The translations under genes and the position numbers were made by a program. This document shows, piece after piece, positions 8,734 through 16,208 of a stretch of DNA of 64,000 nt. The stretch is taken from assembly GCF_005508865.1 (NCBI RefSeq), contig NZ_SCOM01000003.1, forward strand, positions 372,001-436,000. The letters run 5' to 3'. Within the stretch, counting starts at the first letter, position 1, and every line of letters starts with the position of its first letter. Under the pieces are notes generated by a model. That model had not been told where the DNA came from. It made no database searches and saw only the letters and a list, made by a program, of their open reading frames with translations. The DNA is from Pseudomonas sp. F(2018) (lineage in GTDB: Bacteria; Pseudomonadota; Gammaproteobacteria; Pseudomonadales; Pseudomonadaceae).

Positions 8734-9372
8734 TTAGCGGTTCGGCTGCGGTGTCAGACGCAGGTAAGGCTTCACCGCGCGATAGCCTTTCGGGAAGCGG
8801 CGGGCGATTTCCTCCTCGTCCTTCAGCGATGGCACGATCACCACTTCATCGCCGTCCTGCCAGTTGGCTGGGGTGGCGACCTTGTGATTGTCGGTGAGCT
8901 GCAGCGAGTCGATCACCCGCAGGATCTCGTGGAAGTTGCGCCCGGTGCTGGCCGGGTAGGTGATGATCAGGCGCACCTTCTTGTTCGGGTCGATGATGAA
9001 CAGCGAACGCACGGTGAGGGTGTCGTTGGCGTTCGGGTGGATCAGGTCGTACAGGCCGGAGACCTTGCGGTCGGCGTCGGCCAGGATCGGGAAGTTGACC
9101 CGGGTGCTCTGGGTCTCGTTGATGTCGTCGATCCACTTGATGTGCGAATCCACCGGGTCCACCGACAGGGCGATGGCCTTCACGCCGCGCTGGGCGAACT
9201 CGTCCTTCAGCTTGGCGGTGAAGCCCAGCTCGGTGGTGCACACCGGGGTGAAGTCGGCGGGGTGGGAAAACAGCACGCCCCAGCCGTCGCCCAGCCAGTC
9301 GTGGAAACGGATGCGACCCTCGCTGGAGTCCTGCTCGAAGTCGGGGGCGATATCGCCCAGGCGAATGCTCAT
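8734..9372 (-). CDS. lsfA: Sulfate-starvation-induced 1-Cys peroxiredoxin
   Basis: A 212-aa Prx6-type peroxiredoxin that reduces hydroperoxides. The peroxidatic Cys45 lies in DFTPVCTTELGF and there is no obvious resolving cysteine. The C-terminal extension (LTPQPNR end) is typical of 1-Cys enzymes. The ATG at 9372 has an AAGGAG ribosome binding site 7 bp upstream, so the frame's further upstream extension is not used. It is the first gene of the ssu operon, as in P. putida, where LsfA was found as a sulfate-starvation protein. It may protect against peroxide from flavin uncoupling, which is inference. Confidence 0.93.
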   Translation of the reverse strand: MSIRLGDIAPDFEQDSSEGRIRFHDWLGDGWGVLFSHPADFTPVCTTELGFTAKLKDEFAQRGVKAIALSVDPVDSHIKWIDDINETQSTRVNFPILADADRKVSGLYDLIHPNANDTLTVRSLFIIDPNKKVRLIITYPASTGRNFHEILRVIDSLQLTDNHKVATPANWQDGDEVVIVPSLKDEEEIARRFPKGYRAVKPYLRLTPQPNR

Positions 9373-9578
9373 GGTGCTGCTCCTTGGCTGTTCGTTGCGT
9401 GGGCTCACTATGCTCAGGAACGAAATGGAATAAAAAGAATAAATAACGATTTATTTATTCCATAAAGAGCTATAAAGAGTCTCGACAGAAAAGCATAAGC
9501 ATCTAATCAATTATTCTTTCAAAGAATAAAAGTCGCCTTCTATAGTCGGCGGCGCTCTCTATCTTCCAAGGACGTCAG
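9373..9578. promoter_or_regulatory. Divergent lsfA-ssu / sbp control region with AT-rich dyads
   Basis: This is unusually AT-rich for the window. GGAATAA (9427-9433) faces TTATTCC (9455-9461), with an inner pair AATAAAT/ATTTATT (9438-9444 and 9449-9455). A second perfect palindrome, TTATTCTTTCAAAGAATAA, covers 9511-9529. The first dyad is nearer lsfA and the second nearer sbp. The TTATTCC half resembles sites I recall for CysB, so joint control by sulfur starvation is likely but inferred. Confidence 0.65.
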
Positions 9579-10574
9579 ATGAAACGCCTATTGCCCCTCT
9601 CGCTGTTGGCCGCCGGCTTCGCTCTCGCCACCTCCGCCCAGGCGGCGAGCCTGCTCAACGTCTCCTACGACGTGATGCGCGACTTCTACAAGGACTACAA
9701 CGCCGCCTTCCAGAAGCACTGGCAGGCCGAGGGCGGCAAGCCGCTGCAGATCCAGATGTCCCACGGCGGCTCGAGCAAGCAGGCCCGCGCCGTGATCGAC
9801 GGCCTGCAGGCCGACGTGATCACCATGAACATGGCCACCGACATCAACGCCCTGGCCGACAACGGCGGCCTGGTGCCCAAGGACTGGGCCGAGCGCCTGC
9901 CGAACCACAGCGCGCCGTTCACCTCGGCCACCGTGTTCATCGTGCGCAAGGGCAACCCCAAGTCCCTCAAGGACTGGCCGGACCTGCTCAAGGATGGCGT
10001 GCAGGTGGTGGTGCCGAACCCCAAGACCTCGGGCAACGGCCGCTACACCTACCTCTCCGCCTGGGGCTACGTGCTGCAGAACGGCGGTGACGAGACCAAG
10101 GCCAAGGCCTTCGTCGGCAAGCTGTTCAAGCAGGCCCCGGTGCTGGACACCGGCGGCCGTGCCGCCACCACCACCTTCATCCAGAACCAGATCGGCGACG
10201 TGCTGGTGACCTTCGAGAACGAGGCCGAGATGATCGCCCGCGAATTCGGCCGCGGCAGCTTCGAGGTGGTCTACCCCAGCGTCTCCGCCGAGGCCGAGCC
10301 GCCGGTCACGGTGGTCGACAAGGTGGTCGACAAGAAAGGCACCCGCGCCGAGGCCGAGGCCTACCTCAAGTACCTGTGGTCGCCGGAAGCCCAGCGTATC
10401 GCCGCCAACAACTACCTGCGTCCGCGTGATCCGCAGATCCTCGCCGAATTCGCCGACCGTTTCCCCAAGGTCAGCTTCTTCAGCGTGACCAAGACCTTCG
10501 GCGACTGGCCGCAGCTGCAGGCCACCCACTTCAAGGACGGCGGCGTGTTCGACCAGATCTACACCGTTCAGTGA
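9579..10574 (+). CDS. sbp: Periplasmic sulfate-binding protein, orphan copy
   Basis: A 331-aa Sbp/CysP-family protein that captures sulfate or thiosulfate for the CysTWA importer. A signal peptide of about 22 residues ends in SAQA. Family signatures are [55 protein letters not shown] and VLDTGGRAATTTF. It has no transporter genes beside it; the cysTWA set with its own sbp lies about 17 kb away. A strong terminator follows. It is divergent from lsfA-ssu and shares the AT-rich control region, which suggests co-induction. Confidence 0.93.
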   Translation: MKRLLPLSLLAAGFALATSAQAASLLNVSYDVMRDFYKDYNAAFQKHWQAEGGKPLQIQMSHGGSSKQARAVIDGLQADVITMNMATDINALADNGGLVPKDWAERLPNHSAPFTSATVFIVRKGNPKSLKDWPDLLKDGVQVVVPNPKTSGNGRYTYLSAWGYVLQNGGDETKAKAFVGKLFKQAPVLDTGGRAATTTFIQNQIGDVLVTFENEAEMIAREFGRGSFEVVYPSVSAEAEPPVTVVDKVVDKKGTRAEAEAYLKYLWSPEAQRIAANNYLRPRDPQILAEFADRFPKVSFFSVTKTFGDWPQLQATHFKDGGVFDQIYTVQ

Positions 10575-10580
10575 CACCGC

Positions 10581-10604
10581 GAAGCCCGGCATATGCCGGG
10601 CTTC
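10581..10604 (+). terminator. Terminator after the orphan sbp gene
   Basis: A perfect 24-nt palindrome with halves GAAGCCCGGCAT and ATGCCGGGCTTC starts 7 bp after the stop. A short mixed T stretch (TTGCTATTG) follows. Confidence 0.8.
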
Positions 10605-10669
10605 TTGCTATTGCTCCTGAAATACCGAGCCGGTAGCGTCCGAACCTGGATTAATTCGGAGCAAGGGAT

Positions 10670-11503
10670 ATGCACAAGGTGCTAGGACTGGCGTTCACGC
10701 TGGCAATGGCCAGTGCAGGAGCGATGGCACAGGAATGCGACGGCGTCTTTCTGCACTTCACCACTCGCGGGGAGGTGAGCAACGACGACGGAGTAGCATC
10801 TGTCGATGAGCAGCTCCTGCTCAGCCAAAATGGACTATTCCAGTACAGCAAGTCAGTAGCGGTGTTGGGCAGTAATACAGACAACGCCACCAACTCGAGC
10901 CTGGACTACAACCGCTTCTATCCGAACCAGCCAGGCCCCAGCACCGAGGAAATGCTGGCTCTCTCACAGCGACTGAAGAGCCTTGGTATCTTCGAGCTGC
11001 ATAGCGATTCCTCAGCAGCAGATACTTCACCACAGCAGACCGAGCTCATCTTCCAGGCTGACTGCCAGGAAACCCGACTGTCCTTCGCCACCTCCGATGC
11101 TCTCGACGCACGTCGCCACGTGATTGCCGAGATACGCAACTTCTTCGATGAGCAGGCTTCACGACACTCGCTGAAAAAGCGAGAGCGTGTCTCACAAGGC
11201 GACAAGGGCCAGCCGCTCATCGTTAGCATTGAGGAGTTGCTCAGACATCCCCAGCGCTACGATGGCAAGCGAGTCACCACGCATGGGACCTACCACCTAG
11301 GTCATGAGTCTTCGGCCCTAGGAGATGGTGGCCATTCGATCTGGGTGGGCGGTTGGTCCGCCGTCGCCAAAGCGACCACTTCTCTCGAGTACTTAGATGG
11401 CCACCAGCTGACAGTCGACGGCATCTTCTTCGCCGGCCCCAGCGGGCACCTAGGAGGCTACCCGGGTGAGATAGTGCGTCTGACCCGGGTTACCACTCGA
11501 TAG
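10670..11503 (+). CDS. Secreted protein of unknown function
   Basis: A 277-aa protein with a signal peptide (about 20 residues ending AMA before QECDG). The N-terminal half is not recognised and has Cys23 and a second cysteine in QADCQET. The C-terminal part begins LIVSIEELLRHPQRYDGKRVTTHGTYHLG, a pattern seen in OB-fold-like domains of uncharacterised exported proteins. Codon use is more relaxed and more AT-rich than in its neighbours, so recent acquisition is possible. The ATG follows GGAGCAAGGGAT. It lies alone between sbp and a convergent membrane protein. No function is assigned. Confidence 0.75.
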   Translation: MHKVLGLAFTLAMASAGAMAQECDGVFLHFTTRGEVSNDDGVASVDEQLLLSQNGLFQYSKSVAVLGSNTDNATNSSLDYNRFYPNQPGPSTEEMLALSQRLKSLGIFELHSDSSAADTSPQQTELIFQADCQETRLSFATSDALDARRHVIAEIRNFFDEQASRHSLKKRERVSQGDKGQPLIVSIEELLRHPQRYDGKRVTTHGTYHLGHESSALGDGGHSIWVGGWSAVAKATTSLEYLDGHQLTVDGIFFAGPSGHLGGYPGEIVRLTRVTTR

Positions 11504-11507
11504 GCCA

Positions 11508-11909
11508 TCAGGCCAGCACCGGCTCCGAGCGCTTCAGGCCGATCAGCTCCAGCTCCAGGAACAGCAGCACCAGCGCAGCCTGGCCGATGACGAAGACCTG
11601 GCCGAGCAGGTTGGGCGAGATCCAGCCGGAGAACAGCAGCACCAGGCTGTCGATGGCCCACATCGCGTTGATCGCCAGCACCACCCACACCAGGCGGCGA
11701 CTGACCGTCTCCTGGCTGCCCAGCCACATGAGGAACAGGCCGAGTGGCAGCAGGGTCAGCCCCGCGGCCAGCAACAGATCGCCGGGCAGGGCCAGCAGAT
11801 TGGCGTACCAGCCGTTGAGCAGGATCAGCAGCGAACCGCTGGCGATCCCCATCAGGCCATCGGCGAGCAGGGCGCGACGCAGCAGCGGAGAAGCGTTCAG
11901 GGTAGTCAT
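11508..11909 (-). CDS. Small four-helix membrane protein
   Basis: A 133-aa integral membrane protein with four hydrophobic segments (about 12-35, 38-60, 70-92 and 97-118). No catalytic motif is visible. The ATG at 11909 has a strong GGAGG ribosome binding site; the frame extends further upstream, but through the operator region. It is divergent from an XRE regulator with a perfect palindrome between them, so it is probably that regulator's target. The function is unknown. Confidence 0.7.
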   Translation of the reverse strand: MTTLNASPLLRRALLADGLMGIASGSLLILLNGWYANLLALPGDLLLAAGLTLLPLGLFLMWLGSQETVSRRLVWVVLAINAMWAIDSLVLLFSGWISPNLLGQVFVIGQAALVLLFLELELIGLKRSEPVLA

Positions 11910-11981
11910 GGCAAAACCTCCAGATGACAGCGCCGGATTGGCGCCTGGCCATAGAGTTCTCCCTGCGTGGGATGCCAGTCG

Positions 11982-11998
11982 ATTACCTGCCAGGTAAT
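11982..11998. promoter_or_regulatory. Perfect 17-nt palindrome, probable operator of the XRE regulator
   Basis: ATTACCTGCCAGGTAAT is a perfect palindrome around a central C at 11990. It lies 37 bp upstream of the XRE gene and 73 bp upstream of the divergent membrane-protein gene. ATTACCT/AGGTAAT dyads are, from memory, associated with MmyB-type XRE regulators. Confidence 0.75.
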
Positions 11999-12034
11999 GG
12001 TCGCGATGACGCTCCTGGGCTATCGTCCGCAACC

Positions 12035-12820
12035 ATGAACACAGCCAATCACCCCGTCGGCGCCCTGTTGCGCCAGTGGCGCCAGCGCCGCCGCCTGAGC
12101 CAGCTCGACCTCGCCTGCGAGGCGGATATCTCCACCCGCCACCTGAGCTTCGTCGAGACCGGCCGCGCCCTGCCCAGCCGCGAGATGCTGCTGCACCTGG
12201 CCGAGCAGCTGGAGATCCCCCTGCGCGAACGCAACCGCCTGCTCAGCGCCGCCGGCTACGCACCGCTGTACAGCCAGCATGGCCTGAACGACCCGGCCCT
12301 GGCCGCCGCCCGCGCCGCCATCGAGCAACTGCTCAAGGCCCACGAGCCCTATCCGGCGCTGACCATCGACCGCCAGTGGAACCTGGTGGCGGCCAATGGC
12401 TCGGTGGCGCCCTTCCTCGCCGGCGTGCCGGCCGAGCTGCTCGGCCCGCCGCTCAACGTGCTGCGCCTGTCGCTGCACCCGGACGGCCTGGCGCCGCGCA
12501 TCCTCAATCTGGCCCACTGGCGTGCCTACCTGCTGATGCGCCTGCAGCACGACATCGATATCAGCGGCGACCCGCAGCTGATGGCCCTGCAGGAAGAACT
12601 GCTGAGCTACCCGGCCCCGACCGAGAAGGCCGAACCGATGCCGGAGAGCGTGCTGATGCCGCTGCAGTTCCAGACCGAGCAGGGCGTGCTCAGCCTGATC
12701 AGCACCACCACGGTATTCGGCACGCCCAACGACGTGACCCTGGCCGAGCTGGCCCTGGAGACCTTCTTCCCCGCCGATGCCGAGAGCGCCGAGTACCTGC
12801 GCCAGCTGGCCCAAGGCTAA
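12035..12820 (+). CDS. XRE-family regulator with MmyB-like ligand domain
   Basis: A 261-aa regulator. An N-terminal helix-turn-helix (residues about 8-65) carries the very conserved LSQLDLACEADISTRHLSFVETGR and PSREMLLHLAEQLEIPLRERN. A C-terminal MmyB-like PAS-type domain (about 95-260) starts YPALTIDRQWNLVAAN. Such proteins usually repress a divergent gene and respond to a fatty-acid-like ligand in the one structurally studied case I recall. The ATG at 12035 starts at the family's normal N-terminus. The palindrome 37 bp upstream is probably its own operator. Confidence 0.87.
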   Translation: MNTANHPVGALLRQWRQRRRLSQLDLACEADISTRHLSFVETGRALPSREMLLHLAEQLEIPLRERNRLLSAAGYAPLYSQHGLNDPALAAARAAIEQLLKAHEPYPALTIDRQWNLVAANGSVAPFLAGVPAELLGPPLNVLRLSLHPDGLAPRILNLAHWRAYLLMRLQHDIDISGDPQLMALQEELLSYPAPTEKAEPMPESVLMPLQFQTEQGVLSLISTTTVFGTPNDVTLAELALETFFPADAESAEYLRQLAQG

Positions 12821-12881
12821 CGGCTTGCAGGATGGCGAATCTGCCCTCATCTTGAGCAGCCCACCCGGAGCGGACTGCGCC

Positions 12882-13502
12882 ATGCTCGAACTCGTCTCGG
12901 TCGTCACCATCACCCTGCTCGCCGTGATCAGCCCCGGCGCCGACTTCGCCATGGTGAGCCGCAACAGCATGTTCCTCTCGCGTCGCGCCGGCCTGCTCAC
13001 GGCGCTGGGCATCAGCCTCGGCGTGCTGGTCCACGTGACCTACTCGATGCTCGGCATAGGCATGCTGATCTCCCAGTCGATCCTGCTGTTCAACCTGGTC
13101 AAGTTCGCCGGCGCCGCCTACCTGATCTGGCTCGGCATCGGCATGCTGCGCAGCCGCAAGGTCGACCCGCAGCAGGTGGTGGCCGCACCGCAGCTGAGCG
13201 ACTGGCAGGCGCTGCGCATCGGCTTCCTGACCAACGCGCTGAACCCCAAGACCACGCTGTTCGTGGTCGCCCTGTTCACCCAGGTGATCAGCCCGGACAC
13301 CGCCACCCTGACCCAGCTCGGCTACGGCCTGTTCATGTCCGTCGCGCATCTGTTCTGGTTCGCCCTGGTGGCCTATGGCTTGTCTTCGGAGGCGGCGCGC
13401 GGCTTCGTCGCCCGCAGCCGGCACCTGATCGAACGGGCCATCGGCGGCGTGCTGGTGGCGCTGGGTCTGGGTCTGGCAGCCTCCTCGCTGCAGCGCAGCT
13501 AA
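12882..13502 (+). CDS. LysE/RhtB-family exporter
   Basis: A 206-aa membrane exporter of amino acids or related metabolites, with six predicted hydrophobic helices. The family signature is near the N-terminus (ISPGADFAMVSRNSM), followed by GISLGVLVHVTYS and FLTNALNPKTTLFVVALFTQ. The start at ATG 12882 follows CCGGAGCGG. It is 61 bp downstream of the XRE gene and may be co-transcribed. The substrate cannot be inferred. Confidence 0.88.
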   Translation: MLELVSVVTITLLAVISPGADFAMVSRNSMFLSRRAGLLTALGISLGVLVHVTYSMLGIGMLISQSILLFNLVKFAGAAYLIWLGIGMLRSRKVDPQQVVAAPQLSDWQALRIGFLTNALNPKTTLFVVALFTQVISPDTATLTQLGYGLFMSVAHLFWFALVAYGLSSEAARGFVARSRHLIERAIGGVLVALGLGLAASSLQRS

Positions 13503-13525
13503 AAAAACCGGGCCATGGGGCCCGG
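13501..13525 (-). terminator. Terminator of the sulfonate-type ABC operon
   Basis: Read leftward, the arms 13519-13525 and 13508-13514 (CCGGGCC and GGCCCGG) are followed by seven T residues. The T-run overlaps the stop codon of the convergent LysE gene. Confidence 0.85.
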
Positions 13526-13551
13526 AAATAGCTTCCACCTTGAGGAATCGT

Positions 13552-14274
13552 TTACAGCGTCAGCTCGGTCAGTGCCTCGCCACGCAGGTAGGCCAGCTCC
13601 ACCGCGCGGCGGTCGCGCGGGTGGGGTAGCGGCACGGCGAGTTCGCGCTGGATGCGACTGGGGCTGCCGCCGAGGATCAGCACCCGGTCGCTGAGGTAGA
13701 ACGCCTCGTCCAGGTCATGGGTGACCAAGAGCAAGGCGATGCCATAGCGCTCGGCCAGGCTCACCACCAGGTCCTGCAGTTTCATGCGGGTGAAGGCGTC
13801 CACCGCGCTGAAAGGCTCGTCCAGCAGCAGCACCTGCGGACGCTGGTACAGGCCGCGGGCGATGGCCACGCGCTGGGCCATGCCGCCGGAGAGCTGTTTG
13901 GGCAGTTTGTCGCCCTGGCCGGCCAGGCCGACGTCACCCAGTAGCTGCTCGATCCAGGCCGCATCGGCGCGGCGACCGTCGGCGAAGCCGATGTTCTGCG
14001 CCACGTTCAGCCAGGGCAGCAGGCGCGGTTCCTGGAACACCACGCCGATGCCACTGCCGCCACCGAAGTCCAGCAACGGGTTATGTGCCAGGCCACCGGT
14101 GAAGTCGTCATCCAGGCCGGCGGCGATGCGCAGCAGGGTGCTCTTGCCGCAGCCGCTGGGGCCGAGCAGGCTGACGATCTCGCCCGGGGCCAGGCTGAGG
14201 TCGATATCGTCGAGCACCCGTTGGCCGGCGAAGGCCTTGCGGATGCCGCGAAGTTCCAGCAGTGCGCTGCTCAT
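13552..14274 (-). CDS. ABC transporter ATP-binding protein, sulfonate/sulfate-ester type
   Basis: A 240-aa ATPase with Walker A GPSGCGKS (residues 38-45), signature QLSGGMAQR, Walker [13 protein letters not shown] and switch LLVTHD. Similar to SsuB/TauB/AtsC subunits. The ATG at 14274 lies 2 bp after the permease stop. It is the last gene of a porin, binding-protein, permease and ATPase operon. The order matches atsRBC-like sulfate-ester importers of Pseudomonas, but the substrate is not proven. Confidence 0.87.
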   Translation of the reverse strand: MSSALLELRGIRKAFAGQRVLDDIDLSLAPGEIVSLLGPSGCGKSTLLRIAAGLDDDFTGGLAHNPLLDFGGGSGIGVVFQEPRLLPWLNVAQNIGFADGRRADAAWIEQLLGDVGLAGQGDKLPKQLSGGMAQRVAIARGLYQRPQVLLLDEPFSAVDAFTRMKLQDLVVSLAERYGIALLLVTHDLDEAFYLSDRVLILGGSPSRIQRELAVPLPHPRDRRAVELAYLRGEALTELTL

Positions 14275-14276
14275 CT

Positions 14277-15125
14277 TCAGCCCTCCCCGCCGGCGAAGCT
14301 GTCGCGCCAGTGCAGGGCGCGCGCCTCGATGCTCTTGAGCAGGCCGTCGCTGAGCTTGCCGAGCACGGCCAGCAGCAGGATGGCGGCGATCACCAGGTCC
14401 GGGCGCGAGGTCTCGCGGCCATCGCTGAGCAGGTAGCCGAGGCCACGGGTGGCGGCGATCAGCTCGGCCGCCACGAGGAACATCCAGCTCAGGCTGAGCG
14501 CCCCGCGCAGGCCGGTAAACAGGCTCGGCAGGGCCGCCGGCAGGAGGATGCGCCGGGTCAGCTCGACAGCGGACAGGCGATGCAGGCGACCCACCTCGAC
14601 CAGCTTGCGGTCGACATTGCGGATGCCGGCAAGCAGCGCCAGGTAGACCGGGAAGAAGGCGCCGAGGGCGATCAGCACCACCTTGGGCGTCTCGTCGATG
14701 CCCAGCCACAGCAACAGCAACGGCACCCAGGCCAGGCTGGGGATTGCGCGCAGGGCCTGGAAAGTCGGCTCCAGATAGCTCTCGGCGCGCCGGCTGAGAC
14801 CGACCCAGGCACCGATCAGCACGGCCAGAGCCGCGCCGATGACGAAACCGGCGGTGACCCGCGCCAGACTGACGCCGATATGCCCCCACAGCTCGCCACC
14901 GGCGGCCAGCCACCAGAGGGTCTGGCCGATCTGGCTGGGCGCCGGCAGCTGGTGGGCGGGAATCCAGCCCAAACGCACCAGCACTTCCAGCAGCACCAGC
15001 AGGGCCAGCGGCAGCACCAGCCCGCGCCAGTTGCCCGGCAACAGCCGAGCCAGGCCACCGGCGACGGCCGGACGGCTCGCGGCGCGGGCGGCCAGCAGGG
15101 CAAGCAGGCTGGTGCCGATCACCAC
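14277..15125 (-). CDS. ABC transporter permease, sulfonate/sulfate-ester type
   Basis: A 282-aa permease with about six to seven hydrophobic helices. The SsuC/TauC landmarks are clear: FQALRAIPSLAWVPLLLLWLGIDE and the EAA-like loop VGRLHRLSAVELTRRILLP. The frame starts with GTG directly abutting the TGA of the binding-protein gene, so coupling is likely. It pairs with the ATPase gene downstream. Confidence 0.88.
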   Translation of the reverse strand: MVIGTSLLALLAARAASRPAVAGGLARLLPGNWRGLVLPLALLVLLEVLVRLGWIPAHQLPAPSQIGQTLWWLAAGGELWGHIGVSLARVTAGFVIGAALAVLIGAWVGLSRRAESYLEPTFQALRAIPSLAWVPLLLLWLGIDETPKVVLIALGAFFPVYLALLAGIRNVDRKLVEVGRLHRLSAVELTRRILLPAALPSLFTGLRGALSLSWMFLVAAELIAATRGLGYLLSDGRETSRPDLVIAAILLLAVLGKLSDGLLKSIEARALHWRDSFAGGEG

Positions 15126-16118
15126 TCAGCGCTCCGTCTTGGCCAGCGGCTGGCCGATGACGGCGGCCGCCACCTGCGGGCTGATCAGCTGGTCGACCAC
15201 CGCGGCCACGTCGGTACCGGGGCGTACCAGCTGCTCGTCGAGCAGGATCGGCGCGGCGGCCTTCAGCGCAGTCACGTGTTCGGCGCCGGGCTGCGAGTTG
15301 CTGAAGTCGGTGCGCGACAATTGCAGCTTGGCCACTTCCAGCGGCAGCTTGGCTTCCTTGGCCAGCAGCGCGGCGGTTTCCTGCGGGTGGGCGATGGTCC
15401 ACTGGCGCGCTTCCTCATAGGCGGCGATGACCTTGCCGATCAGCTGCGGCTGCTGCTTGAGGAAGCTGTCGCTGACGTTGAGCACGCCATAGCTGTTGAA
15501 CTCGAGGTTGCGATAGAGCAGGCGCGAGCCGGCCTGCAACCGGCTGGCGGCCAGGTGCGGATCGAGACCGGACCAGGCGTCCACGTCGCCGCGCTCCAGA
15601 GCCACGCGGCCGTCCGGATGCTGCAGGTGGACGATCTCCACGTCGCCCTTGCCCAGGCCGACGCTGTGCAGGCTGCGCAGCAGGAACAGATACGGATCGG
15701 TGCCCTTGGTGGCGGCGACCTTCTTGCCCTTGAGGTCGGCCAGGGTCTTGATCGGCGAGTCTTTGGGCACGGCCAGGGCGGTCCATTCCGGACGGCTGGC
15801 AATGTAGACGGTCTTCACCGGGCTGCCGTTGGCGCGGCTGAGCACGGCGGCCAAGCCGGCGGTGGAGGCGAAGTCGATGCTGCCGCCGTTGAGATATTCG
15901 AGGGAGCGGTTGCTGCCCTGGCTGAACACCCATTTGACCGCGATGCCGTCGGCGGCCAGGCGTTTCTCCAGGATGCCCTGGTCTTTCAGCACCAGGCTGG
16001 TGGGGGCGTAATAGGCGTAGTCCAGGCGGACTTCCTTGGGCTCGGCGGCGTGCGTGGTAACAGGCAGGGCGGCGGCCAGCAGGGCGGCGAGCAGATGACG
16101 GGGCTTGAAGCTTTGCAT
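15126..16118 (-). CDS. ABC transporter periplasmic binding protein, sulfonate/sulfate-ester type
   Basis: A 330-aa SsuA-family protein with a signal peptide of about 24 residues ending THA. Key segments are VRLDYAYYAPTSLVLKDQGILEKRL, GSIDFASTAGLAAVLSRANG, LKGKKVAATKGTDPYLFLLRSL and LERGDVDAWSGLDPH. The typical SsuA VIWDPF is changed to SGLDPH, which points to a different ligand than in SsuA. It lies between the porin gene and the permease gene and is preceded by AAGGAGATTCCC. AtsR, the sulfate-ester binding protein, is the best guess. Confidence 0.85.
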   Translation of the reverse strand: MQSFKPRHLLAALLAAALPVTTHAAEPKEVRLDYAYYAPTSLVLKDQGILEKRLAADGIAVKWVFSQGSNRSLEYLNGGSIDFASTAGLAAVLSRANGSPVKTVYIASRPEWTALAVPKDSPIKTLADLKGKKVAATKGTDPYLFLLRSLHSVGLGKGDVEIVHLQHPDGRVALERGDVDAWSGLDPHLAASRLQAGSRLLYRNLEFNSYGVLNVSDSFLKQQPQLIGKVIAAYEEARQWTIAHPQETAALLAKEAKLPLEVAKLQLSRTDFSNSQPGAEHVTALKAAAPILLDEQLVRPGTDVAAVVDQLISPQVAAAVIGQPLAKTER

Positions 16119-16177
16119 GGGAATCTCCTTGGACTCTGGATGAGACCTTCCCGACCGATGGCGGACGGGTCAGGAGA

Positions 16178-16201
16178 AGGCGGGGCCGCAAGACCCCGCC
16201 T
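16178..16201 (-). other. Intercistronic hairpin between porin and binding-protein genes
   Basis: AGGCGGGG (16178-16185) pairs with CCCCGCCT (16194-16201). It stands 8 bp after the porin stop with no strong T-run. It could lower read-through or protect the porin message 3' end. Confidence 0.5.
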
Positions 16202-16208
16202 GGGTCGA

